A stretch of 64,000 nucleotides of DNA from Mermis nigrescens (taxonomy: Eukaryota > Nematoda > Enoplea > Mermithida > Mermithidae). The notes beneath the pieces were generated by a model. That model was given only the letters and a program-made list of their open reading frames with translations. It had not been told where the DNA came from and ran no database searches. Location: contig JAVLUZ010000719.1 in assembly GCA_036768485.1 (NCBI GenBank), positions 1 through 64,000 of the forward strand, written 5' to 3'. A program made the translations under genes and the position numbers. The number at the start of each line of letters is the position of its first letter. Position 1 is the stretch's first letter. Shown piece after piece: positions 54,522 to 64,000 of this stretch.

Positions 54522-54665
54522 GACTGACCAAAATGTTGGTGCCAGCGTTTAAAATAAGCCTAAGTAATGGGATGCGACGATCGGAGCGAGCGAAGCGAGC
54601 GACGCGGAGTTGCATCCCATTACTTAGGCTTATTTTAAACGCTGGCACCAACATTTTGGTCAGTC
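54522..54665. repeat. Perfect 54-bp inverted repeat with 36-bp loop
   Basis: Left arm 54522-54575 starts GACTGACCAAAATGTTGG; right arm 54612-54665 is its exact complement (54 of 54). The loop, 54576-54611, contains GGAGCGAGCGAAGCGAGCG. Structure of a hairpin MITE or foldback. Confidence 0.95.
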
Positions 54666-55197
54666 ACATGAATCTACTGGAAAGATCTGAAGACTGCCTT
54701 ATTTGTTTTCAACATGACTCAAATCGAACCAGTTAGGTGGCAGCTTTCACCGGATACTACTTGCTGTATAAGTACCTATAACGTGGCTATCTTAATACAT
54801 ATGTGAACCAGCTGCACCAATACCCTCACAGAGTTACGGTACTTCAAACATCATACTTCGACATTCACCATTTTGAGCCACTTTTAGGAATTTTTGCAGT
54901 TTATCAAAAGTTTCCGATTTTTACTACAAACATATTTTTCTACCATTTTCAAGGTCGCAGATTACAAAAAATTAAGTTATACTGCACGGAAACCAAGATT
55001 GAAGAAAAAATTTTTGTAATTTTTTGCACAAATTTTCAAGAAATTTTTTTTAATTTTACTATTTTTGCATTGTTTAAATCCAGTTAAAGATTTCTACTTA
55101 AATACGATTCAAACAGCATTTTTGGATTATCTCAAAGTTCCATCCATTTGAAGATTCAAACAGTGGAATGCAGAATAACATGTAGGTAATACCCAAT
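54666..55197. other. Unassigned intergenic DNA
   Basis: Readable peptides here are Phe/Ile-rich from AT-rich sequence and lack splice sites; no gene called. Confidence 0.45.
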
Positions 55198-55330
55198 TTA
55201 GGTCGACCTAAGCATCTAGGTATATATACATCGACCTGAGCATCTACACATCGACCTAAGCTTCTATACATCGACCTAAGCATCTATACCTCGATCTAAG
55301 CGGAAGCGACCTCGACCTAAGCAGCCGAAA
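55198..55330. repeat. Satellite array of TCGACCTAAGC units
   Basis: Seven copies of TCGACCTAAGC or one-base variants spaced by about 20-23 bp (CATCTATACA-type spacers). Same core as 1704-1817; the GGAAGCG word after it also appears in 1056-1143. Confidence 0.8.
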
Positions 55331-55742
55331 TCACCTTCTCAGATACACTAAGCCTAAGCCTAAACGTCATTTAAGCAGAAACTTGAATTTTTACATATCT
55401 TATCAAGTAAAATGACAGAGAAAAACATGCAAAAAATTGTTTTTTCAAATTTAACAATTTTAAAACAGAATTTTTCTTTCCGCACGATAAAAGTAATTTT
55501 TTCGTAATTAGCGACCTTGAAAATGTTAGGTAAATATGTTTTTAGCCCAAATTCGGAACATTTTTGGTTCTAGATATCTTGTGGGGCGCGCGTAAAACTT
55601 GTCATTCCATTGACTCGCATGTCCCATTACTAATTCGTAATTACATCTATTAGCGACCTTGAAAATGTTAGTTAAATATGATCTTGTCATTTTGTCTTTT
55701 ATCAGTTGGTTTAGTAATAAAATTCTTTCTTTCTTCTTCTAT
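55331..55742. other. Unassigned, short direct repeat
   Basis: TAGCGACCTTGAAAATGTTA occurs twice (about 55508 and 55651) in AT-rich DNA; no gene. Confidence 0.5.
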
Positions 55743-55750
55743 ATCCGGAG

Positions 55751-56011
55751 CACACCTGGGCGTGGGGGGGGGGGGGTTTGGGGGGTATGCACCCCCAGAA
55801 ACCAAAATACCCCCAGAAATCAGAATACCCCCAGAATTCAATTTTTGAAAAATTTTTTCGTTTTTTTTCGCAATTTTTTGATGCCAATGGATAGTGCTTG
55901 ACGAGAAACGTCGAAAAATGGTGTTTTTATCGCCATACCACCATTTTTAAGGCCATTTTTTGACCTTCAAAAAATCTTGCACCCCCAGAATTTTCTTGCT
56001 GCCCACGAATG
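55751..56011 (-). mobile_element. hAT-like MITE family A (A11) with 8-bp target duplication
   Basis: CACACCTGGGCGTGG to GCTGCCCACGAATG, 261 bp. ATCCGGAG is repeated exactly at 55743-55750 and 56012-56019. Confidence 0.92.
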
Positions 56012-56030
56012 ATCCGGAGTAACTTGTTCA

Positions 56031-56443
56031 ATCGTTTTTGCTCACATCGCCACAGACTTTTCCTGATGCCTTACTTTTTGAAACACCTCAGATTCACATT
56101 TATATTCTCGCTTACATTGCCTGCCATCCGAGTCCATTTATGACAGAGTAAAGTACCTACCGTAACTCTATCTTCACCAATATTGGTTCGTTTTCCATGA
56201 AATTTTTTCCCGCATTTTCTTTTTGCATGTCCTGATTTCAACCAATAAAGGAACGACATCGGTTGAAATGAGGAGGACATGCAGAAAGAAATTGCGGAAA
56301 AATTTCTTGGAAAACGGACCAATATTGGTGAGATGAGTTATGGTACTTTACTTTGTCATAAGCGAGACTATAAATGTGGATCTGAGGTGTTTCAAAAGTA
56401 GGGCATCAGGACAAAGTCTGTGAGCGATGTGAGCAAAATCGAT
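56031..56443. repeat. Long foldback (about 410 bp inverted repeat)
   Basis: Left arm 56031-56244 and right arm 56262-56443 are complements over most of their length (TTGCTCACATCG, CTGATGCC, AACACCTCAGAT, CACCAATATTGG and GCATGTCCT blocks, each with its complement). The spacer is 17 bp. The left arm has an extra block of about 27 bp near 56115-56140. It begins 11 bp after the target duplication of the neighbouring MITE. Confidence 0.88.
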
Positions 56444-56504
56444 TAGATGGGGAAAAAATTTTTTTAGGATCTATCTGGCGAAAATTCTGGATACGCCTAT
56501 GAAT

Positions 56505-56690
56505 GCAGTATGTCAATGAATAATCTGGTACATAGAGCATAAGCATAAGTGAAGACGACGAAGTTGTTATGAAGGCAGGAATAAGAGTTTTAAACGATCT
56601 GATAGGCATAGGATTATAAAAATTGAAAATACGCTCAGTGAATCTATGCTGAATATTGACAATACGGTTTATACCGATTGCATAAAAAGT
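56505..56690 (-). pseudogene. LINE RT fragment (third copy)
   Basis: Similar to 6890-7060 of LINE copy 1: AAGTGAAGACGACGAAGTT, GAAGGCAGG, ACGCT(C/G)AGTGAAT, then GACAATACGGTTTAT. Only the 3' part of RT (IHxRLxxL region) is represented. Confidence 0.7.
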
Positions 56691-56930
56691 ATTTCCACCA
56701 GAAACAGAATAATTTTTTATGACCTTAAATGAATATAGTATGTCGAAAATGTCGAAAAATGCGGTTTTTGCCAGCTATCCCGACGAATTTCCCGACATAT
56801 TGACCAATTTATGTTAGGTCCGCCCCGCCCTCTTGGCCGGATCCTGAATACGGACCTGCTCACACGTGTACGTAAGAACTTCTTTAATGAACGTAAATGT
56901 TTCTTAATTTTAACCTTTTCTTGAGCTTAG
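56691..56930. other. Region before gene B, partial MITE family E
   Basis: CCGGATCCTGAATACGGACC at 56836-56855 matches the right end of family E; no hairpin core. Ends in the acceptor of gene B. Confidence 0.4.
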
Positions 56931-57220
56931 CTTTTACGATATGCCAGAACAATCGACTTCATCTGCAGCCGCTGTTGTGATAGCCAGCAAATCTCAGTCA
57001 TCTGGCTTGCATTCTGAACTTGCCGAAAGCCGATGCTTAAACCCTTCGTTTTTGCTTAAATTGCCTCATGATACTGTTAAAATGTTAAAAGATCGTTCGA
57101 AAACTGTGCCATTCAATTTGTTTTCCAGCCAATTTCTTTCTTCAGAAAATTCGTCATTATGTGCAAACGATTCAATAAACGTATATGACACAGCACCGTC
57201 CAGTTTGGAAACAAAGAGTA
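56931..57220 (+). CDS. Gene B exon, Ser-rich unrecognised protein (possible start at 56941)
   Basis: Acceptor CTTGAGCTTAG (56930), donor GTAAGT (57221). ATG at 56941 may be the start, but the frame is open upstream to the acceptor, so it could be internal. Encodes 93 codons from ATG, Ser-rich, with SLiM-like composition (EQSTSSAAAVVIASKSQSS, KLPHDTVKMLKDRSK). Leaves in phase 1, matching the exon at 59917. Family not recognised; probably disordered. Confidence 0.6.
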
Positions 57221-58424
57221 GTAAGTTATGATGAATTGCTTCACACTTTATTAGTATGAACAGCCCCATGTCCAGGAGCTTATTTTGGGGGAAGCGCTAA
57301 TATTTTGGAAACGCATATAGTGCGTTTATAAGTATTTTTACGCGATAAAACGACATTTCTGACCTGTTACGTTTTTGGATGACCTCTGCGGCTTGAAGTA
57401 ATAAAAGATATAAAATTAATTGATTCAACTGATATTTTGGTAGTTTGACAGTATTGAACAAAAAATTTTCAATGTGAAATCCTGCCTACTTTTTCTGCTA
57501 CATTTAGACTTTTGCGCCTCATAAAACACGTAATCTCTCTTAATATAATTTTTTTAGTTACACTTGTGCTATTTCACTCGTCCTTTTTGTTTCTTTCTTA
57601 CTAATAGCATGCTGCACTTCTATCTCTGTCTTTCTTTTTTTATTTTTATTTGGTCTTTATATTTTTTATTTATCTATGTATTTATTCATTTATTTTTTAT
57701 TTTTCTCTGTATTTTCTTTTTCTTTCTCGCTTCTTTCTCGTATTGATGACTTCTTACCATTACATAAGTACATATATCTACCAAATTTTCGACTTTTCCC
57801 CCTTTAAGCTCAATTTTGTAGCTTTCTGAGGATAGCATGACATTATATCTGGCGCGAAGCATAAAAAATCCATTATTTTTATGCTTTTAATCTTAATTTT
57901 GCACTTCCCCGGAAACAACAATTTTGTTTGAATATTTGCATGCTAAGAATAGTAAAAAGCCCATATATGTACATGGTTTCTTAGTCGAAAATTATGAAGA
58001 AAAGTTCATGTGGAGATTTCTCATTATCTTTCTGAATACCGGCCTAAGTTTTAGCATATCGTCTTTCTCCCTTTTCTCGCTAGAATTAACAATCTAGTCT
58101 ATTTTACAAAACCCTGCGCATTGACGACAATTGCTGAGTCATTCTATATCGATTATTCAAACAAATTTGAAAAAATTAGGTAAAATGAACAAAATATAGT
58201 CAAAAAAATGTGCATGTGGCGCGAAGCGCCGAAAATTCGAGATTTTTGAGCCATAAATGAGCATATAACGCTGAAAGGAGCACACTTTTTGCAACTTTTA
58301 CCAACTTTTACAAAAAATCGACAATTTTGGGGGGGGTTGCAGCCATTTTGCAGGGGGTCAGTTTCCATTCTGGGAGGTCAACTCCCCAAACCCCCTCCCA
58401 AGAACACGTTTGGACTACGCCCAG
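57221..58424. other. Gene B intron, left part, with pyrimidine-rich tract
   Basis: 57545-57745 is strongly T/C-biased on the + strand. 58217-58232 carries the GC hairpin core GGCGCGAAGCGCC. No exon. Confidence 0.45.
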
Positions 58425-58860
58425 AAATTAATTTACGGGTGGCGGGGAGGCGACTTCCGCCCCCATTGACTGAAATTTCTTACGGCATGGTAACTATATT
58501 TTTGTGCTTTTCTTCCATTTTTCAAGCAATAATTCTAAAAATTTTCGACGCTTTAGGCGTTGCCTTAGGAGCAGAATACAGGAAATAACGAAGTAGTCTA
58601 AATGTCTAAACGTCTTTCTGCCTGAATTTCACTAACTTTTCGCTCGAATTTGCCGGCAATTTTAAAAATTTATGAAAAAAGTCTTGCTCATATATCATTT
58701 CGAATAGAAATAGATTGTTTAAACTGGCGAAAAACGTTATCTTGCGCGTGAATAGCAGATTTTCGGGCCTATTCTTGGCCTTTTTTGGAAATAGATAGGG
58801 TTCCGTCGCGCCCTTCTCTAATCCTCACATTACGAAAATCCTAGATCTGCCACTGTATAG
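58425..58860 (+). mobile_element. MITE family E copy
   Basis: Left ACGGGTGGCGGGGAGGCG, right AAAATCCTAGATCTGCCACT; core region AATTTTCGACGCTTTAGGCG at 58536-58555 is a decayed hairpin. In the gene B intron. Confidence 0.55.
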
Positions 58861-59394
58861 ACCTGCATTGTATTGCAAGGTTAGGAACAGTGCGTTCACT
58901 TTATCCGCTTTGTGATATACGCAAAGACCTAAGTTTTTTTAAGTAAAGACTGTATTCCCTCTGGAAAGAAAGCGCTCGCAAATACTTAAATATTTCCTTG
59001 TTTTGCTAGGTGTATGATGATGCTGTAGTCAGGATTTCGTTTCAGTGGGAGGGATTTTGAAAGTTAGATATCTCGAGAACCACAAGGGCTCGGTCAAAAA
59101 TAAAGACATTTTCGAACGTCTCTCATTGAGCTCTAAACAATGGTAAAGAAAAACTTCAAAAAAATCTTAAAACATTTTCTAGCTTATTTCATATTTATAT
59201 GCAAAAATATGCCATTAAGACTATCTGTGCAACTTATTTTCATTATCCAGTCCATGAACAATTTCTGAACTTTTCGTATTTGTATTCGATCTTTGTGCTC
59301 TGCAAAGAAAAACAATTAGAAAATTAGTGATTCAGTGCGAACCGCCTGGAAAATTTGGCATGTTCTCCGTGTCTGACTCAAATTTTAGCGGGTT

Positions 59395-59625
59395 AAAAGT
59401 CGAAAACTATATAAATACAATTAATCCGGCGCAGAGCGCCGCAAAATTTTACGTTTACTAGCTCAAAAGTACGCTAGAATCTGTTTTGGTGACCCTTTGA
59501 ATGCATTTCGAGAACTTTTTATTTCTTCCTCTGGGGGACACTTGAGAGAGACAGAAAATTTTTCACCATTCCGAGGAACTGCCCTCTCGCCCCTTGCCCC
59601 TCTTAGCTACGGGCCTGCAGTATGA
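59395..59625 (+). mobile_element. MITE family E copy, right part
   Basis: Core CCGGCGCAGAGCGCCG at 59426-59441, right end CCCCTCTTAGCTACGGGCC. Confidence 0.5.
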
Positions 59626-59916
59626 TTATAGAAAGTACGAAATAGAAGGGAAAGTCAAATACGCCTAATATTTGAATGGCCAGTTGTAAGCAGCACTATT
59701 CATTATATAATATATATAATCTAATAGGCTAATTCTACTGTCAATTTTACATTTTTTTATCTTATCACGCTAGAAAAATATATGAACAAAAAGATAATTT
59801 CTAGATAATTATATTTCGAGCCACACAGGTGTGCTTACCACGCTTTCTGTGATAGTCATATAATTTGTTAGAAATCAATTTTTTAAAAGTTTTTTCTGAT
59901 CTTGCTTACGTTTCAG

Positions 59917-60200
59917 CAAATATGCTGTCGATCACTACGGATTCTCCGGCTTTCAAGGATCCCCCTAGCGTTCAACACAACGCTTCTCGTTTCACGGATT
60001 CAGTCATTCCTGGTTCAAATTCAATTGAATCACGAGCTCGTAAATCAATTCTTCCTCTGCTAGCTCCAAGAGTATCTGCAGACTGTCCCCCAGATAATAA
60101 GAAGCCGACTACATTCCTTATCATTCCTTATTCTGCCGACAAAACTAGGCAAAATGGCAACTGTTCCGATATAAACGGAAACAAAAGGCCTATTAGTGGA
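59917..60200 (+). CDS. Gene B exon, continuation
   Basis: Acceptor GCTTACGTTTCAG (59916) supplies two bases and joins in phase to 57220. Encodes Ser/Pro/Asp-rich sequence (TTDSPAFKDPPSVQ, ARKSILPLLAPRV, PPDNKKPTT). Donor GTTAGT (60201) gives phase 0; GTGGAG (60196) would give phase 1 and could join the possible exon at 63307. TDSP and SILP-type sites are inference only. Confidence 0.6.
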
Positions 60201-60444
60201 GTTAGTCTATTATTACTTGACCAGATATTACTTTTTTTAATCTTTCATCATCGGACGTTTAAGAAGTTTAGACAATGTAAAATCACGACATTTTGGTTTA
60301 GCAAATGAAAACTAGTTTATTGAAAAGATGCAGATATGTAAATAGTTAATTGTTTTAGCCGACTTTGCATTTGCTCTTTTTCCGAGAACGATACGTAAAT
60401 AGATATGCAAGAGTGCAACCACTATAATGACATTCTAGTATTAC

Positions 60445-60600
60445 TATTGGCAGGGGCGGATTTTAGCGAAGGGCACCCTTCCCCGTCGTGCCCAAAAATA
60501 GTTGGCGAGATAAAGAAAGGACATTTGATTTGCAATGATTTTCGGCCGTCAGTGATCATAATTTCTCAATTTTTTCAGCTCTTCGCGTCAGACAATCCTA
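60445..60600 (+). repeat. MITE family E fragment
   Basis: Left GGCAGGGGCGGATTTTAGCG, core CAGCTCTTCGCGTCAG-like at 60577-60592; right end missing. Confidence 0.45.
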
Positions 60601-60666
60601 ATCTATGACATTTGTTTGCTTTCTTGACGGCCTGGAAGCCATATTTTTGGGGTCGGCGGCATTAGA

Positions 60667-61420
60667 GCGACGCTATTCACAAGGGCGACAGTAGTCAGAA
60701 GCGCGACACAGCATAGCTTATTACGTTATCGTCTGTTAATAAAAAATTAAAAATTATGTTTTTATACAGTACTTAAAATGCAAGTCAGAAGCGTTTTCAA
60801 TGGATATTGATAATTAAAAAAAGAGTTGTTGTGCAACTTTCAAGACGCGACATGAATATACAATACTTGGCTAATATAAGTGTATTCAAGGAAAAAATAG
60901 TGAAAATACTATACAAGATAGCTGGGACCTTTTACCGTCTTGTCGCTTCTACATGTACCTACAATATGTTATACGTATAATCCAGCAGGTACCCTCTATA
61001 ACTAGGACAGACTTACCGGGATGCGCCAGACTCAGCTCCTCAGTAGTCATGTGCATATACACAGCATATCTGATCTGGAGCAGGATGGGGTCAGCTGATC
61101 TGGAGGTCAAAAATTGAGCTTTTTTGGGGCCAAAGTGACCTCAAAAACTGGTAAAAATACAGTTTCAAGCACTTTTACAGAAAAATTTTTATTTGCATCC
61201 ATTTGGGCCTTTGTTTACTTTTCCCCAGTAGATTTCTCATTCTTCCAATCTGGGGATCTAATACCTCCCAACCCCACCCTCGTGCATGTCTGATCATGAG
61301 GCGGATTTGCCCATTGTTTTTCTAATGCATTTCGCTCTTATGAATAGCGTCGCGCTTCTGACTACTGTCGTACTTGTGAATAGCGTCGCGCTCGTGAATT
61401 GCGTCGCGCTTATGAGTCCC
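60667..61420. mobile_element. Element bounded by 41-bp inverted repeats of GAATAGCGTCGC type
   Basis: 60667-60707 (GCGACGCTATTCAC to AAGCGCGAC) is matched inverted at 61349-61389 with about three mismatches. GAATAGCGTCGCGCT-like words repeat three times at the right end (61341-61412). The interior includes a family B copy at 61065-61300. No coding region. Confidence 0.65.
61065..61300 (+). repeat. MITE family B copy
   Basis: AAAAATTGAGCTTTTTTGGG, CAAAGTGACCTCAAAAACTG, TTTGCATCCATTTGGGCC and GTGCATGTCTGATC. Nested between the 41-bp inverted repeats. Confidence 0.6.
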
Positions 61421-61589
61421 AATCATATTTTTGCATAAGGAATACGTTTTAAAACGATTTCAAGAGCAGAAACAGCTATTTTGCATAGTTTTCTTCTATT
61501 TTCAAGTATGTATAACATCTAAAATTCTTCGACACTCCGCATCAAATGCTACAAATACAGGAGATCAAGCAGTACCTAATTCAAGCTCG

Positions 61590-61870
61590 TAAACGTGTTT
61601 CCGCCTAAATTTCCCAAATTTTCGGGCGCTTCACGTGGGATTTTCGCCAAAGCTAAAGAAATTCAATGATTTTTTCTCAAAATGCTGTCAAAATTTTCGG
61701 AATGGTTACAAAAAATTTCGCGCCAAAAGTGATTTTAAATAAAATTAGACAATATAAAACGCCAAAAAACGCTATCTTACACGCAAAGGGCAAATTTCGG
61801 ATCTATTTTTGATTGCTTTTGAAAACTTTGGGTACTGCTACCCCTTACGAAAATCCGCCACTGACTATCG
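61590..61870 (+). repeat. MITE family E copy, right part
   Basis: Decayed core CGGGCGCTTCACGTGGG at 61623-61639, right end TTACGAAAATCCGCCACTGA. Confidence 0.5.
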
Positions 61871-63295
61871 GATTAATCTGACAGGGTCTGGTCAGTCAGA
61901 CAGTACATACTTTTCATTAATGTAACACTTCAAGTGAAAATAATCGTTTTACATATAATCGTGCTTCATCATTACTGATTATATCGATTTAGTTTGTGTT
62001 CTAGCATTCTATGATTTTAATTCCATCAAACGCGTCTCTTTATTTTATGGCTTGTATTGAATAAGAAAAGAAGTCTACACGTTCTTTAAACGTTTCTCAA
62101 GGCTCAAAATTTCAATAATAGCTCAACAAATTTGATTTTAAAAAAGATAAAACAATCTAATGGGAAATTGAAGAAGAATGAGCGATTAAAATGGATAAAA
62201 AGACAAAATTTTTTCACCACCGTGCTCGAAATCAAGTGCAACCACCGATAAATGTTTTTTTCCTGCAATTTCACATTTAGCATGTACAATGAATAACGCT
62301 ACGTAGGAGTTTTTCCACCTTTAAAGCTTAACTTTACTTATCTCTAGTTTTTATGACAGTGAAAGAAACAGAAATTCCTGAACACGATGCGAAGCGCCGA
62401 AAAATTTATACCTATACCTAATTTTTTAAAGTTAAATTTGCGGTCTTGTCTGAGGATTAGTGAAAACATACGAAACAGAAAATTGCCAAAGTGGCACATA
62501 ATTATTTCCAAGGGCAGGTGGGCGGGGGGGGCGGCCGCTCTGTCGGCTCCGGAGGCACATAGCTGTAAGGGCATAAGGGGGTGGTACTAGTCCTCCTAAA
62601 ATTTGAAAGTCTGAGTATTTTTTTACAAGGGTGCTCCAAATAAAAAAATTGAAAATTATTCAAGCGTATCTGTCAGACCGCCAGAATAGATTCTAGCATA
62701 CTTTTAAGCTTATGTATAGGGTAAAAGTTTTCGGGCGATTCACGCCGGATTTATTGTACGGCACCCTGGCACAATTAAAATTGAAATATTTTAAAATTTT
62801 TTTAAAATTTTTCTGCTCTAATATATAGAGCTCACTTTGAAACGCTAAAAAACACCAGTATTCTTGTCTGCGTACATACGAGTACAAGCATAGCTGGTGA
62901 GATATCTGACTTCAAAATTTTAGCCCCCTCCCAATGCAAAATGCCAGCTACTTGCTTGCGGCTCAGAGTCAGAGGGCGAGATTAAAGAATGGATATACAT
63001 ATGTACATTTTCTTCGGTGTTTTTCTTCTAGAACATATTTTTGCGCCAGAAATTTAGTTTTTGAGCGCAGCACAAAGATTCTGTGCTTCTTTCACTGACT
63101 TTTTGACGAGTATTAGCTAATACTTTTAACAGTTTTCTCCTTAATTAGCATCGTATTTGATCCATATGTGATAAAAACGGAGAGGCAGCTGCAGTTTTAA
63201 TTATCTTTGGTTATTTCTATCTTGAACAAATTTTTCGGTGCTTTTCACCAAGCTTTGTTTAGATGATAAGGAAGAAGCATGCACGTTTTGTGCAG
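61871..63295. other. Non-coding DNA with MITE remnants
   Basis: Hairpin-core remnants at 62387-62400 (TGCGAAGCGCCG) and 62732-62748 (CGGGCGATTCACGCCGG), and a G-run at 62519-62535. No credible exon. Confidence 0.45.
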
Positions 63296-63494
63296 GAACT
63301 TATCAGAAATTTTGAATTCTTCTGATCATTTAACGCATCCTGTTATGGAGAGAACAAGTGAAAAGTTTTTCATACCCAGTAAAAACATTTTAAACCCCGA
63401 AATTGGCGATTTTCCAAAAAATCGTAGAAAATGTCCTGGCTTAAATAAGCATTTTCATCGATCGTTGAATTCAAAGGACGCTTTTTATTTCTAG
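63296..63494 (+). CDS. Possible last exon of gene B
   Basis: A frame from acceptor TTTTGTGCAG (63295) or CTTATCAG (63306) runs to TAG at 63492. Encodes a basic, Ser/Asn/Pro-containing peptide (SEILNSSDHLTHPV, KNILNPEIGDFPKN, GLNKHFHRSLNSK), compositionally like the two gene B exons. The 63307 start would fit phase 1 from a GTGGAG donor at 60196. Unproven. Confidence 0.35.
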
Positions 63495-64000
63495 GAAAAA
63501 GTTCATCATCATGAATGTCAAAAAATGTTTTTGACGCGTTTCGGTCGTTTTTTAGCCTAAATTAGGCATTTAGAAAAATGCGAAATAAAAAATTTAGAAC
63601 AATGCTGGTTTCGGGTACCTGATGCAACCAAAATATACAACATTATATGCAGCCCGGGAAACAAGGTAAATAATTCGGACATAAACACCAACGCGATCAA
63701 GACTTACGATATCAGTATTTTATTAAAGCTTGCAAGATAGCGGCTAATTATGCTGAGAAAATGTTTGAAAAAATACTTAAAATGATTTGAAATGACTACT
63801 TATATTGTTTTGCATGTTCCTAAATGATACCCCTTAAAAATTCTACGATCTTTAAAATTCTTCAGAAAGAAGCCATGATTGATCTAATTGCACATTAGTT
63901 TATTTCTCAAAATTCGTTGCTTGTCTCTGCATGAATGTTGAAAAACTGACTATATAACGAATTTAAAATGAATTAACGGCTACTATTCAATAGCTGCGTT
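63495..64000. other. Right edge, unassigned
   Basis: AT-rich; no gene or clear repeat. Confidence 0.4.

Noticed and set aside
54803..55087. Protein gene in AT-rich DNA
   Set aside because: Phe/Ile/Lys-biased peptide with no conserved feature and no splice signals.
57564..57746. Phe-rich membrane protein
   Set aside because: It is the translation of a T/C-rich intron tract.

Overview
This is a window of nuclear DNA from an animal, most likely an invertebrate. The sequence is AT-rich, genes are split into short exons between GT and AG splice sites, and most of the DNA between exons is transposable elements. The element mix (CR1/L2-type LINEs whose ORF1 has a PHD-type finger, Tc1/mariner and hAT DNA transposons, and a Gypsy LTR retroelement carrying an envelope-like domain) fits a metazoan, but I cannot name the phylum. 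I see no rRNA, no convincing functional tRNA and no bacterial-type operon.

Layout. 1-13978 has no supported host gene; it holds inverted 20-bp satellite arrays, several MITE families, a dead CR1-type LINE (6545-10376) and a MITE/SINE cluster (11745-13260). 13979-36873 holds gene A on the + strand. Eleven exons keep phase across every junction and give 744 codons ending in TAG; I do not recognise the product. Its introns contain a DD37E Tc1/mariner element (16889-18401), two 1.2-1.4 kb tandem repeat blocks (14237-16850), a decayed hAT transposon with perfect 8-bp target duplications (21448-23331) and many MITEs. 37200-40410 holds MITEs and a minisatellite with palindromic 36-bp repeats. 40587-49616 is a complete LTR retroelement on the - strand. 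50056-53925 is a second dead LINE. 54522-56443 holds two large palindromes and more MITEs. From 56931 a second host gene (gene B, + strand) is seen as two phase-matched exons and a possible third.

The most unusual object is the LTR retroelement. Its LTRs are about 97-98% alike, it is bounded by a 5-bp duplication (CTGCC), and it has an open 1473-codon protease/RT/RNase H/integrase frame. Between a truncated gag and the protease sits about 1.2 kb that looks like a viral envelope glycoprotein of the chuvirus-like type, with a membrane anchor. Envelope genes of such elements normally lie downstream of integrase.

A second theme is the density of DNA hairpins: a 54-bp perfect palindrome, a 410-bp foldback, palindromic minisatellites, and a GC hairpin core found at more than ten sites. 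Five short hAT-like MITEs still show perfect 8-bp target duplications, and one sits directly against the acceptor of the last exon of gene A.
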